This document shows, piece after piece, positions 7,951 through 16,477 of a DNA stretch of 64,000 bases (positions are counted from its first letter, which is position 1; every line of letters starts with the position of its first letter). A program made the translations under genes and the position numbers. The notes under the pieces are model-generated. The model saw only the letters and a program-made list of their open reading frames with translations. It searched no databases and was not told the origin of the DNA. The DNA is from Duganella sp. CF458 (GTDB lineage: Bacteria > Pseudomonadota > Gammaproteobacteria > Burkholderiales > Burkholderiaceae_D), in NCBI RefSeq assembly GCF_900113115.1, contig NZ_FOOF01000008.1, positions 62,001-126,000 of the forward strand, written 5' to 3'.

Positions 7951-9666
7951 TCAATCCGGCGGAAATACCGATTTCAGGTAGTCGTCGTGATTTTCCGTAG
8001 GCCGTCTATGATCAATCTGGTTTCTCCCCAGTGTGTAGGGCCGTAGTCCTGCATTGTGCGACGTAAGCTTGTCCTCGTGCTGCCCGACCGGATCCTGCTG
8101 GTCATGGCGGGTCAGCTCTTGCTTCATGGCGTTGGCAAAGTATTGCTTGGCTTCCGCGCTCAAACCCTGTTCTTTAGACTTCTCGCGCTGCACGATCACA
8201 CCGATCGCTCTCTTGTAATCGTCCCGAACTTCGTCGCTAAGATTGATCGAGGGTTTGCCGTCATTCATCTTTCCAGCATCCGTAAGAATCATGTTGAATA
8301 GCTTGTCGATGGCCTGGGCATCGGTCATGTCCGGGTTGTTCTTCCTATCGAGCTTACTCATGAGATCTTCGAGCGAACTGTGCTTCGCTGTGAGGTTAAC
8401 CTTGATTTGAATGGCGGCCAGAATGCCTTTTGTCGTCAGAAGTTCTGAATTGCGCAGGCTGTAGAAGTTGCCCATGCTGCTTGCACCTGTTGCCATGCCC
8501 AGATCGCTCGTCTTCACAGTATCCAGCTGCGGCCTGGCCTCGACGCGGCTGATCCCTACCTGGCCTTGGCCCAGGTACTCGCTGAGGCTGTAGACGTTAG
8601 TTCGCGGAAGTATCTGGGCATCTTCATTGACTCCAGACTGATGACCCAGATAGGTCGTTGCCTTATATCGGTCGGTCAGTGCAAACATCGCCGCCCTTTG
8701 CTGGTTGCGGTCGAGACCTTCGCCTACCATATCGTTAAAGAAGTGCGCATTGACGCCTTTTGATTTGGCGTAGTCGCTCCACACCTTTTGCTCCTGCTCG
8801 TTGAACGCACTACCCACGAAGCTGATGTCAAGCTTGTCCTTTCCGCCGATCGAATTCTGTGCGTTGTAGACTTCATCTATCATCCCGCGCATGACTGCAT
8901 CGTCAGGCGTCGTGTGGCGGTACTCGCGGGGATTCCATTCTTCCTGGTGCGCCCGCTTGTTGATATTGACGACAATTAGCCTCGATTCTCGCGTGTGATG
9001 CGCCGCGGTGAAGTCGACGGAGGGCAATTTTTTCGCGAGATAGGCCTTGATTTCAGGTTCCGACGCAATCTTCGCTTTGAACATCTCGTGGGCTCTTTCT
9101 CGGACCTCGGGCTTCGCCATCACACCGTCATATTGCTGGTAGTGCTTCCGTCTCTCCTCGCTCACCGACGCTTTGTACTTGGTAACATCCTGCAGGGTGC
9201 CGAAAATGTAGTCGCGGCCTTCCTGGAACTTGTCGCCTAACGATTCCAGATGCTGTTTGATGACATCGAGATTGCGGTTGAACGCTTCCTGCTCGGATCC
9301 CGGGCGCGGATTCTTGAAATACTCGAATACCGTGAGCGGGCGATCTTTCTCGTCAAGGAAGGCCGTGTATTTATAGGCGTTCATATCACCCCTCGCGCTA
9401 GGAGGGAACTGAACGACAGGGCGCTCCGACTTTGCGAGCTCCTTCTCGAATTCTTTGACTTTGTCTCTGGAACTGGCGAGTTCACGCTCCGCGCCTGATG
9501 CCCTGAGAAGGCTTTGCTGAAAACCTGCCCGGCCCGCATTGGCATGCGTGGCATGTCCGGCAGTGGTATTGGGTAATTGCACTGTCGCCGCGGTATTCGC
9601 TTGCGGCGCCGCAGGAGCTGGATGCGCGTCGAATATGGGGGCAGTCGTAAGTGGACTGGTTTTCAT
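7951..9666 (-). CDS. Large orphan, effector-like protein
   Basis: No family recognised. I start it at the ATG at 9666, which has GGAG 6 bases upstream, giving 571 residues; the frame is open further but has no good start. The first 60 or so residues are Ala/Pro/Thr/Asn-rich and look disordered. A charged helix follows (residues about 65-85), then a globular part. Around residues 380-440 a block with G-H-Q-S-G-V-N-E-D-A and a following beta-alpha rhythm resembles the donor-site segment of GT-B glycosyltransferases, a weak hint only. No signal peptide or membrane segment is present. The disordered N-terminus plus a novel globular body is typical of secreted effectors (type III or VI). It is flanked by divergent or convergent genes with no operon partner. 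Confidence 0.65.
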   Translation of the reverse strand: MKTSPLTTAPIFDAHPAPAAPQANTAATVQLPNTTAGHATHANAGRAGFQQSLLRASGAERELASSRDKVKEFEKELAKSERPVVQFPPSARGDMNAYKYTAFLDEKDRPLTVFEYFKNPRPGSEQEAFNRNLDVIKQHLESLGDKFQEGRDYIFGTLQDVTKYKASVSEERRKHYQQYDGVMAKPEVRERAHEMFKAKIASEPEIKAYLAKKLPSVDFTAAHHTRESRLIVVNINKRAHQEEWNPREYRHTTPDDAVMRGMIDEVYNAQNSIGGKDKLDISFVGSAFNEQEQKVWSDYAKSKGVNAHFFNDMVGEGLDRNQQRAAMFALTDRYKATTYLGHQSGVNEDAQILPRTNVYSLSEYLGQGQVGISRVEARPQLDTVKTSDLGMATGASSMGNFYSLRNSELLTTKGILAAIQIKVNLTAKHSSLEDLMSKLDRKNNPDMTDAQAIDKLFNMILTDAGKMNDGKPSINLSDEVRDDYKRAIGVIVQREKSKEQGLSAEAKQYFANAMKQELTRHDQQDPVGQHEDKLTSHNAGLRPYTLGRNQIDHRRPTENHDDYLKSVFPPD

Positions 9667-9952
9667 GGTGACTCCAGGCGAAGTTGTTCTGGAAGCCGAT
9701 CGGAAGCTTCCAAAGGCACTCATGAGTAACATGAGCGCTCCCCGGGTTCCATTCGATGCGCTCGCCCGTCCTTCCAGATCACAAGCCGACGTAAAAATGC
9801 GACTGTGAAAATGTGTGCAATTTTTTGTCATTTTGCGCATGTAGAGTAGATCCCGCATGCTCGCTGGAAAGTCTGAGCTGCTCCAGCTTCCCATGCTTCT
9901 ATCCGGATTCGTTGCAGACGTTCCTATTGCGATAGCGAGGTGTATGGTGAGA
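9667..9952. other. Divergent promoter region between the orphan gene and the PLD/GMC operon
   Basis: This 286-base stretch separates two divergently read units and must hold their promoters. I see no convincing -35/-10 pair. The plus-strand frame is open through part of it (from 9857), but its codons do not look conserved and no ribosome site supports an early start. Confidence 0.35.
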
Positions 9953-11647
9953 ATGCGTGTATCCCAGGAAGGACCAAAAGCATTGACCGTCAATGCAGTG
10001 GCGGGTACCTATGTCGTTTTACTCGGCATGGAGGTGAGCGATGAAGCGCGCAAAGGCTTGCTGGGCTTTGCAATCCATCGGACGGACAAGACGGCGCGCG
10101 AACAGTATTGGCTGAAGGGTTTCAAGACCTTTGAAGCGACCGAGCCCAATCCGGCACCAGGCACCCTGGTATCGACGTTGGAGCATCCGGTGCAAGGGTT
10201 CCTTTGGGGGGACTATACCGCCAAGGCGAGCAACAACTACATCTACAGGGTCGTGCCGGTCTATGGAGATCCCCGCAACCTGCAGTACGGCGATGCGGTC
10301 GATGTACCCGTAACCACGGAGAACGAAGACAACGGCGCCCACGCCATCTACTTCAATCGTGGCGTAGCCGGCAGCCAGGCATATGCACGCAAGTTCGGCA
10401 ACGTCAGCCCGGCGCAGGCGGGTCCTGAGGCGTACAAGTGGCTGTCGCGTGGGGTGGAGGAAGCGATCATCGCCTTCATCGGCAAGGCAAAAGGCAAGCA
10501 TTTTGCGATCCGGGCTTCAGCCTATGAATTCAGCCACAAGGCTGTGCTGGCGGCCTTTGGCGCGGCCGCTGCCAGTGGCGCCGATGTGAAAATCGTTTAC
10601 GACTGCCGCAAGAAAGAGCCACAGGAAACCAGCAACAAGGCCATTGCGGAAGCGGGCATCGAAGCATTGATGATCCCGCGTAAGGCTAACCCTAGCTATA
10701 TCTCGCACAACAAATTCATTGTATTGCTCAAAGATGGCAAGCCGGTTGAAGTACTGACCGGATCGACCAACTTCACCGATGGCGGAATCTATGGGCAGTC
10801 GAACGTGGTGCATATCACACGCCTGTCGGAGGTGGCGGCGAAGTATCTGCAATATTGGGAGCAGTTGGCCGTGGATACGCCGGCCGTGAAACTGCGCCCT
10901 GAGAACCTGAAGCAGACACCCGATCCGGTGGGCGACTTGTCCTCTGGCGTGCACGTTGTGTTCAGCCCAAGGCCGTCGCTGAATGCCTTGCAATGGTATT
11001 CGGGGAACATCGACCAGGCGCAGAAACTGGCAGGCTTTACGGCGGCATTCGGAGTCAACAAGCTTTTCGCCGATGTCCTGGCGCGCAATTCCGCGAATAT
11101 GCGCTACGTGTTGCTGGAAAAGCCCGGACCGACATATGACGAGTTCAAGGCTGTCCGTAACAACCTGATCGCTATCGGCGAGGTGCTCGACACCAACGTG
11201 ATCGGCGACTCGGCCCTGCATCGCTGGCTGGGTGAAAAGCTCAGTGGCTTGAACAGCTTCGTCAACTATGTTCACACCAAATACCTTTTTGTCGATCCAA
11301 TGGGGGCGAACCCGACCGTCATCAGTGGCTCAGCCAATTTCAGCGATGCCTCGACGACGAACAACGACGAGAACATGCTGATCGTAAGGGGCAATTGCAG
11401 CGTGGCTGATATCTACCTCGGGGAGTTCATGCGCCTGTGGAGCCATTTCCGCTTCCGTGATGTCGCCAAACGCTACTCGAAGGTTAACGCGAACAAAGCA
11501 GTTGGCAAAGCGGCCAGCGCCGGCATTGGCGACAACGTGCCGTACCTGGCACCGGACGATAGCTGGATACGCACTTACTACGGCGAGAACCTCGCCAAGG
11601 TGACCGAGCGTGAACTGCTGCAGGGCATGCACATCCCGCAACAATAA
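9953..11647 (+). CDS. Phospholipase D-like protein with two HKD motifs
   Basis: The ATG at 9953 gives 564 residues; ATG 9944 is possible. Two PLD half-sites are visible. The first is H-N-K with H252 and K254, followed by L-T-G-S-T-N-F-T. The second is H-T-K with H441 and K443, followed by I-S-G-S-A-N-F-S and D-E-N. In the superfamily the two HKD halves form one active site that cleaves phosphodiesters through a phosphohistidine. The N-terminal 150 residues carry no PLD motif; the segment with Y-I-Y-R-V-V-P-V-Y suggests a fibronectin/Ig-like beta domain. There is no signal peptide, so it is probably cytoplasmic. First gene of a six-gene operon with a GMC oxidoreductase and a ferritin-like protein. 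Substrate unknown. Confidence 0.8.
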   Translation: MRVSQEGPKALTVNAVAGTYVVLLGMEVSDEARKGLLGFAIHRTDKTAREQYWLKGFKTFEATEPNPAPGTLVSTLEHPVQGFLWGDYTAKASNNYIYRVVPVYGDPRNLQYGDAVDVPVTTENEDNGAHAIYFNRGVAGSQAYARKFGNVSPAQAGPEAYKWLSRGVEEAIIAFIGKAKGKHFAIRASAYEFSHKAVLAAFGAAAASGADVKIVYDCRKKEPQETSNKAIAEAGIEALMIPRKANPSYISHNKFIVLLKDGKPVEVLTGSTNFTDGGIYGQSNVVHITRLSEVAAKYLQYWEQLAVDTPAVKLRPENLKQTPDPVGDLSSGVHVVFSPRPSLNALQWYSGNIDQAQKLAGFTAAFGVNKLFADVLARNSANMRYVLLEKPGPTYDEFKAVRNNLIAIGEVLDTNVIGDSALHRWLGEKLSGLNSFVNYVHTKYLFVDPMGANPTVISGSANFSDASTTNNDENMLIVRGNCSVADIYLGEFMRLWSHFRFRDVAKRYSKVNANKAVGKAASAGIGDNVPYLAPDDSWIRTYYGENLAKVTERELLQGMHIPQQ

Positions 11648-11662
11648 GACCGGAGGGAGACG

Positions 11663-12181
11663 ATGGACAAGGTGATGGAGCTGATCGGCGGGCCGGTATG
11701 CCAGGCCAAAGTGGATTCCAGCCTGCTGCCCGGCGATGGCCAGGCGTTGACGCACGCGAACAAGGAAGCGCTCTGGGAGATCTTCAAGCAGATTGCGGTG
11801 ATCTGGAAGAACGTGCGCTACGAATCGTCCAACCTGAAAAGTTCGTGGCTGGAGATGCTGCAGCAAAAATCTGAACTGGCCCCCAGCTACACCGGCGAGT
11901 ATATCAACGCCATCTACGTGGTACGGGAACTGGTGGCCATGTATGGCGAGCAGCAGGCATACCGCAAGCTGTTCCTGGAGAACGGGATCCCACCCGGCCC
12001 GCCAGGCACGCGCCTGGCCCATGCCAAGCGTTACGTGGTCGATGAATTCATCAAGCTGCAAGTGATGATGAGCGGCTTCAAGCACTTCGGCGGCAAGAAC
12101 TATCACGGCTATGTGAAGGGTTCGCGCTACAACGAGCATGCGCTGGTGCGGCAGTACGAACCGAAGGAGAACAACTCATGA
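11663..12181 (+). CDS. Small protein coupled to the GMC oxidoreductase
   Basis: The 172-residue protein has a strong CGGAGGGAG ribosome site. It is mostly helical with no signal peptide and no recognised domain. Its ATGA overlap with the following GMC gene implies coupled translation and near-equal amounts. Several membrane or periplasmic GMC dehydrogenases need a small partner subunit, but those carry Tat signals and this one does not. A role as a subunit or chaperone of the GMC enzyme is inference. Confidence 0.7.
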   Translation: MDKVMELIGGPVCQAKVDSSLLPGDGQALTHANKEALWEIFKQIAVIWKNVRYESSNLKSSWLEMLQQKSELAPSYTGEYINAIYVVRELVAMYGEQQAYRKLFLENGIPPGPPGTRLAHAKRYVVDEFIKLQVMMSGFKHFGGKNYHGYVKGSRYNEHALVRQYEPKENNS

Positions 12182-13752
12182 CTTCCAGCCGTGTCTATGA
12201 TTATGTGATCGTGGGATCCGGCGTGGCTGGCGTGAGCCTGGCCAAGCGGTTGCTGGAAGACGACCCCGAAACCGCCATCCTGATGCTGGAGGCCGGCCCG
12301 TTCATACCGTCGCGCGACCGGCGCTCATGGTGGGACTACATCACTTTGAATCGTACGCCCTACGATTTTACGTACGACCAGGACTGGGAGGTGCCGTCCA
12401 CCGGCAACGTGAACTGGCTATCCGCGGGTACACGGGTGAAGGCGGTCGGCGGTTCCACCATGCACTGGGGAGCCTGGAGCCTGCGTTTCAAGCCGGAAGA
12501 CTTCCAGCTGTACACCAATACCGGCGAAGGCGCCGACTGGCCCATCGGCTACAACGACCTGGAAGACTACTACAACCAGGCCGAAGAATTCCTGTCCGTT
12601 TGCGGTGACGACGCGGAGGACTGGTCTCCGCGCAGCAAACCTTATCCGGCACCGCCATTCGCCTGGACCGCGGCGGATGGGGTGATGATCGAAGCCTTCC
12701 AGGCGTTAGGCATCAAGCCCGGCAAGATGCCGATTGCGCGCTACCGTAAATGCCTGACCACCGGTACCTGCAAGTACTGTCCATTCGGTGCGCGTTTCTC
12801 GGCGCAGAACGTACTGACAGAGATGACAGATAACAAGCGCTTTGTGAACTTCGAACTGCGCGCCAACACGCCGGTGACGGAAGTGCGTATGCGCAGCAAG
12901 GCGGAAGTGGACGGTCTCGATTGCATCGACAACGTGACCGGCACGCATTACACCGTGCAGGCAAGCCGTTACGTCATCTGTTCGGGCTCCTACGAAACGC
13001 CGAAGCTGCTGATGAAGTCGAAAAACGACTACTGGCCGCAAGGCGTGGGCAATGACCATGACTTGCTTGGGCGTTTCATCATTTCGCACTCCATGCTCAA
13101 GGTGCGCGGCCGTACTGCCAGCAATCCGAACCGATGGTTCCAGGAGTACGATTTCCCGACCCTGATGTCACGCAGCTACGATACGCCGGAACGGCAGAAG
13201 ATCGGCAAGATCTTCCTGTTCAAGGATCGTGTGCGCCCCAATACGGATATTGCGCAACTGATGATCGCCGGGAAAACGCCCGAAGAAGTCGATGCCATCG
13301 TCAGCGGGCCAATGGAGATGGAGCTGCAGGCCTTCATGGAGGAGAAGGGAAAGTTCGACAACCGCCTGCAAATTGCCGAGGGCTATGACAGGTTCGGCTT
13401 GCCGCTGACGACGGTCAGCTTTAGCCGCACCGAGCAGGAGAACATCAATACGCAGGCCAATCTGGACTTGATGCAGGAAGTCATCGTCAAGATGGGCTAT
13501 GAAGTGGTGTACGCCAAGACGGAAGACCCGGGCGCGCACCACACCACGGGCACCTGCCGGATGGGCGCCACGCCGGAGATGGGCGTCACGGACAGCGACT
13601 TGAAAGTCTTCGCTACCGACAACCTGTACCTCTGCTCGAACGGCGTCTTCCCGAGTGGCAGCGCGGTCAATCCGACGTTGACGTTGACGGCGCTGTCCAT
13701 GCGCCTGTCCGACCACTTCCTTGCTCACCCAATCAACAAGGCCCAGCCATGA
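12178..13752 (+). CDS. GMC family FAD-dependent oxidoreductase
   Basis: The 524-residue protein has the FAD-binding V-G-S-G-V-A-G-V-S-L near residue 13, an E-A-G end-of-strand motif, G-G-S-T-M-H-W near residue 90, and the GMC C-terminal block with H-H-T-T-G-T-C-R-M-G (catalytic His region) and N-P-T-L-T. The family oxidises alcohols, sugars or aldehydes. A cysteine-rich segment (C-L-T-T-G-T-C-K-Y-C-P-F-G, about residues 195-210) is seen in gluconate/fructose-dehydrogenase-type and some cyanobacterial GMC proteins. No Tat or Sec signal, so cytoplasmic. It overlaps both neighbours by four bases. Confidence 0.9.
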   Translation: MTSSRVYDYVIVGSGVAGVSLAKRLLEDDPETAILMLEAGPFIPSRDRRSWWDYITLNRTPYDFTYDQDWEVPSTGNVNWLSAGTRVKAVGGSTMHWGAWSLRFKPEDFQLYTNTGEGADWPIGYNDLEDYYNQAEEFLSVCGDDAEDWSPRSKPYPAPPFAWTAADGVMIEAFQALGIKPGKMPIARYRKCLTTGTCKYCPFGARFSAQNVLTEMTDNKRFVNFELRANTPVTEVRMRSKAEVDGLDCIDNVTGTHYTVQASRYVICSGSYETPKLLMKSKNDYWPQGVGNDHDLLGRFIISHSMLKVRGRTASNPNRWFQEYDFPTLMSRSYDTPERQKIGKIFLFKDRVRPNTDIAQLMIAGKTPEEVDAIVSGPMEMELQAFMEEKGKFDNRLQIAEGYDRFGLPLTTVSFSRTEQENINTQANLDLMQEVIVKMGYEVVYAKTEDPGAHHTTGTCRMGATPEMGVTDSDLKVFATDNLYLCSNGVFPSGSAVNPTLTLTALSMRLSDHFLAHPINKAQP

Positions 13753-14864
13753 CTACCGCCCCAGCCAGCAGTCTGCACGACCGTGTGTGCCAGGTTCTTA
13801 GTGCCCGCAATCCCAACATCAAGGAGAATGTAGCGTGCCTGATGCATGCGGAACTCGAGGTGAAAATCAGCCCTGGGGAGCGGCTGGCACTGCTGAAGAA
13901 AACACTGCAGCAGGCGGTCATGCTGGAGTTCGCGACGTTGCCCCCGTACCTGTGCACCCTGTGGTCGATCAAGGACAACCTGGATCCCGTGGCCAAAACG
14001 ATCCGGCACGTGGTGCAGGAAGAGATGCTGCACATGGCCTTGGCCTGCAATATGCTTGCCTCGCTGGGAGGAACGCCGCATCTCTACGACACCACCAGCG
14101 GCGGCCTGCACTATCCATGTGCATTGCCAGGCGGTGTGCATCCTGAACTTCACATTGGGCTGGCCGGCCTGAGCGATTCCACGCTGGACGACTTCATGGA
14201 GATCGAACTGCCGGAAGATCCGATGGACATCGGCACGTACGACAGCAAGTACAAGCATGCCCATGATCACGAAGGAACGCACGCCAGCACCATCGGCGCC
14301 TTGTACGACGCGATCGCCCATGAATTCGAAAGCCTGCAGCCGGAGATGACGCCGGATCATCAGGTCGCGGGGCCGCTGTCCTGGTTTGTCGTCGATGCGC
14401 CGGAAAAGGTGACCAGTGCCATCCACTGGATCAAGACGCAAGGCGAGGGCGCGGTGCACCTCGATCCTTCCGAAAAGGGCCTGGCGTCCTTATCGCACTA
14501 TTACCGTTTCTGGGAAGTGCGCGAGCGGCGCAAGATCGAGTACGACCCTGTCAACAAGAAGTACATATTCGGTGGACCGCTGGCGTTTCCGGATGTCTGG
14601 CCCATGGCCGAGGTGCCGGAAGGCGGCTATCGCGCCGATGAAGTAAGCCAGGAGGTGGGCGACCTGCTGCTTGGCTTTGACCGTACCTATTCGAAGGCAA
14701 TCCATCTGCTGGAAAGCGCCTGGGGCGAGGGCGGGCAGGGCGCGATGTGGCGCGCCATCGAGTTGATGTTCGAACTGGAAAAAACAGCGCGGCCCCTGAT
14801 GCAGATTCCGATACCGAATGGCCGGGGCAATTACGGCCCTTGCTTCCGCCTGATCACTCTTTGA
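13749..14864 (+). CDS. VioB-type ferritin-like protein (PF12902 kind)
   Basis: The 371-residue protein carries the ferritin-like helical signature of the iminophenyl-pyruvate dimer synthase (VioB) C-terminal domain: A-V-M-L-E-F-A-T-L-P-P-Y-L near residue 60 and V-V-Q-E-E-M-L-H-M-A-L near residue 95. Their Glu/His residues would ligate a di-metal centre. A third helix with H-E-F-E-S lies near residue 195. VioB (about 1000 residues) couples two indole-pyruvate imines in violacein synthesis; this protein has only the ferritin-like part and no VioA, C, D or E is nearby. The oxidative role is inferred from the metal site and the GMC neighbour, whose stop it overlaps. Confidence 0.82.
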   Translation: MTTAPASSLHDRVCQVLSARNPNIKENVACLMHAELEVKISPGERLALLKKTLQQAVMLEFATLPPYLCTLWSIKDNLDPVAKTIRHVVQEEMLHMALACNMLASLGGTPHLYDTTSGGLHYPCALPGGVHPELHIGLAGLSDSTLDDFMEIELPEDPMDIGTYDSKYKHAHDHEGTHASTIGALYDAIAHEFESLQPEMTPDHQVAGPLSWFVVDAPEKVTSAIHWIKTQGEGAVHLDPSEKGLASLSHYYRFWEVRERRKIEYDPVNKKYIFGGPLAFPDVWPMAEVPEGGYRADEVSQEVGDLLLGFDRTYSKAIHLLESAWGEGGQGAMWRAIELMFELEKTARPLMQIPIPNGRGNYGPCFRLITL

Positions 14865-14873
14865 GGAGACAGC

Positions 14874-15335
14874 ATGCAATCGACAACCCAGCAGGCGGGC
14901 GACCTGCGCCATGTAGTCAGTACGGTCGAACTGAACGCGTCGGCCGACGCGGTGTGGGCGGTGGTCGGTGGCTTCTACACCATCCACCACTGGCATCCCG
15001 ATATCACGGAATCGGCCGTCGACCCGGAACAGACCGAGATTCCCATGCTGCGTCGGGTATTGACCTTCCCGGGGCAGCCTACCACCACCGAGGAACTGGT
15101 GACGATGGATAACCCGAATCGCTGGTACAGCTACAAATGGCAAGCCGGGGCGTGGGGCGAGCAAGTGAAGGAGTACCACGCGCAAATTCGCGTGCTGGAA
15201 ATCGTTCCCGACCGGACCTGCATGGTGCATTGGTCCTCGACATTCCGCTACAAGGAAGACGCACTGAGCTCGTTTTACCAGCGCGGGTTCGACAATCTTA
15301 TTGAACGCTTTGGCCGTCCGAAATCAAGGAGCTGA
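14874..15335 (+). CDS. SRPBCC (START/Bet v1-like) domain protein
   Basis: The 153-residue protein opens with V-S-T-V-E-L-N-A-S-A-D-A-V-W-A-V-V-G-G-F and continues with beta-strands and a C-terminal helix (S-S-F-Y-Q-R-G-F-D-N-L), the fold of polyketide cyclase/dehydrase and Bet v1-like ligand-binding proteins. Such proteins bind or cyclise small hydrophobic molecules. GAGGAG precedes the ATG, 9 bases after the ferritin-like gene. Its presence argues that the operon handles a small-molecule intermediate. Confidence 0.8.
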   Translation: MQSTTQQAGDLRHVVSTVELNASADAVWAVVGGFYTIHHWHPDITESAVDPEQTEIPMLRRVLTFPGQPTTTEELVTMDNPNRWYSYKWQAGAWGEQVKEYHAQIRVLEIVPDRTCMVHWSSTFRYKEDALSSFYQRGFDNLIERFGRPKSRS

Positions 15336-15336
15336 C

Positions 15337-15741
15337 ATGGGAAGCTATGTGGAAATCAACGATACCCTTCAACTCACGACGGAGCAGGGCTTCCCGGCAG
15401 ACCTGCTGAATCTGTCGCGGCACCGGGAGAAGCCGATCACCTTGGAGGACATCGGGGACAGGGTGTTCGAATTCAAGGACAAGCCGAGCGCCCGCATCTT
15501 TCAGTTGGACCCGGTGCGGGTCTATTACGTGCACAACATCGACGGGAAGTGGCTGTTCTGGGGCAGGGTCTTCATCGAGAGCCAGACCATCTACAAGAAA
15601 CTGAACACCGATGGCAGCTGGACGGAAGGAAGCTGGCTGACCTCCGGAACCTATCGCATCATTGACGTGTATCCGCCGGATTACCAGCACACGTTTACGT
15701 TGCACGAGGCTCCGGCGGATCGCAATTACTTCAAGCCGTAA
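15337..15741 (+). CDS. Unknown conserved-looking protein, last gene of the operon
   Basis: The 134-residue protein has an AAGGAG ribosome site 5 bases before the ATG at 15337, one base after the SRPBCC stop. It is rich in aromatic and beta-forming residues (V-Y-Y-V-H-N-I-D-G-K-W-L-F-W-G) with no signal peptide and no family I can name. Position and spacing show it belongs to the PLD/GMC/ferritin-like operon. A binding or enzyme-accessory role is inference. Confidence 0.7.
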   Translation: MGSYVEINDTLQLTTEQGFPADLLNLSRHREKPITLEDIGDRVFEFKDKPSARIFQLDPVRVYYVHNIDGKWLFWGRVFIESQTIYKKLNTDGSWTEGSWLTSGTYRIIDVYPPDYQHTFTLHEAPADRNYFKP

Positions 15742-15778
15742 GGCGGCCGCATTTTCCTGCAGCTTTCGCGGATTTGAT

Positions 15779-15796
15779 ATATGATGGTCGTCATGA
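15779..15796. promoter_or_regulatory. TetR operator copy 1 (autoregulatory)
   Basis: ATATGA-N6-TCATGA, an inverted repeat with a 6-base spacer. It matches the second copy at 16429-16446 at 11 of 12 half-site positions. It overlaps the first ATG codons of the tetR gene itself, so bound repressor would block transcription or translation start. Confidence 0.6.
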
Positions 15797-16389
15797 GGAA
15801 GAAGACCATCAAACAACAGTTGCCAAGTCGTAAAGAAGAAACGCACGAACGGATCGTGGAAGTCGCGGCGCGCGCCATTCGCCGTACCGGCTACGGTGGC
15901 ACCGGCGTGGCCGACATCATGAAAGAAGCCGGCCTGACACACGGTGGTTTCTATGCGCACTTCGATTCCCGCGATGCGCTGCTCGCTGAAGCGGGGGATC
16001 GGGCGGGCGCCGAATCGGTGGCGCTGGCGGCGCGCGTGGCGGCGGCGGCTCCCCCCGGGCAAGCGTTGCAGGCCATGATGCAGGCTTACCTGTCCCCTGA
16101 GCACATAGGGGCTATTGAGACTGGTTGTCCAGTCTCGGCACTAGGATCGGAGATGCCGAGGCAGGCGCCGGAGGTACGGCGTGTGGCGACCATCCACATC
16201 AAGGAAATGATCGACTTGTTTGCGCGTCAACTTCCGGACTGGGGCCAACCCCAGGCGCACGAGCAGGCAATGGCCCTGGTTTGCGGCTTGATCGGCACAA
16301 CGATGGTGGCGCGGGCGGTCGACGATCCCAAGCTGTCGCAGGCGCTTTGTGCAGCCGCGCTGAAGCAGTTTTTACCGGCCGCCGAGTGA
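15781..16389 (+). CDS. TetR family transcriptional repressor
   Basis: The 202-residue protein has an N-terminal helix-turn-helix of TetR type (residues about 20-65; G-V-A-D-I-M-K-E-A-G-L-T-H-G-G-F-Y-A-H-F). The ligand-binding domain that follows ends in a helix near A-A-L-K-Q-F. The start is uncertain: ATGs at 15781, 15784 and 15793 are in frame and the first two lie within the operator repeat. It is followed by a terminator and then by an SDR gene preceded by the same operator, so it probably represses itself and the SDR/MDR pair. The inducer is likely a substrate of those enzymes. Confidence 0.88.
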   Translation: MMVVMRKKTIKQQLPSRKEETHERIVEVAARAIRRTGYGGTGVADIMKEAGLTHGGFYAHFDSRDALLAEAGDRAGAESVALAARVAAAAPPGQALQAMMQAYLSPEHIGAIETGCPVSALGSEMPRQAPEVRRVATIHIKEMIDLFARQLPDWGQPQAHEQAMALVCGLIGTTMVARAVDDPKLSQALCAAALKQFLPAAE

Positions 16390-16392
16390 AGG

Positions 16393-16420
16393 GGGCGCAA
16401 TGGCCACGCCCGTTTTTTTT
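16393..16420 (+). terminator. Intrinsic terminator of tetR
   Basis: GGGCG (16393-16397) pairs with CGCCC (16407-16411) around a 9-base loop and is followed by G and eight Ts (16413-16420). It ends the tetR message just before the second operator. Confidence 0.7.
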
Positions 16421-16428
16421 GCCATTGA

Positions 16429-16446
16429 ATATGATGGGTGTCATAT
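16429..16446. promoter_or_regulatory. TetR operator copy 2 (SDR promoter)
   Basis: ATATGA-N6-TCATAT, a perfect 6+6 inverted repeat. It shares sequence and spacing with the site at the tetR start. It lies 31 bases before the SDR start codon, inside the expected promoter. Confidence 0.65.
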
Positions 16447-16477
16447 TGTGTGTTCGATTTGAGAGGAAACTGGCGTT

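Noticed and set aside
13749..14864. Violacein biosynthesis gene cluster
   Set aside because: Only the ferritin-like part of VioB is present. VioA, VioC, VioD and VioE are not in the window.
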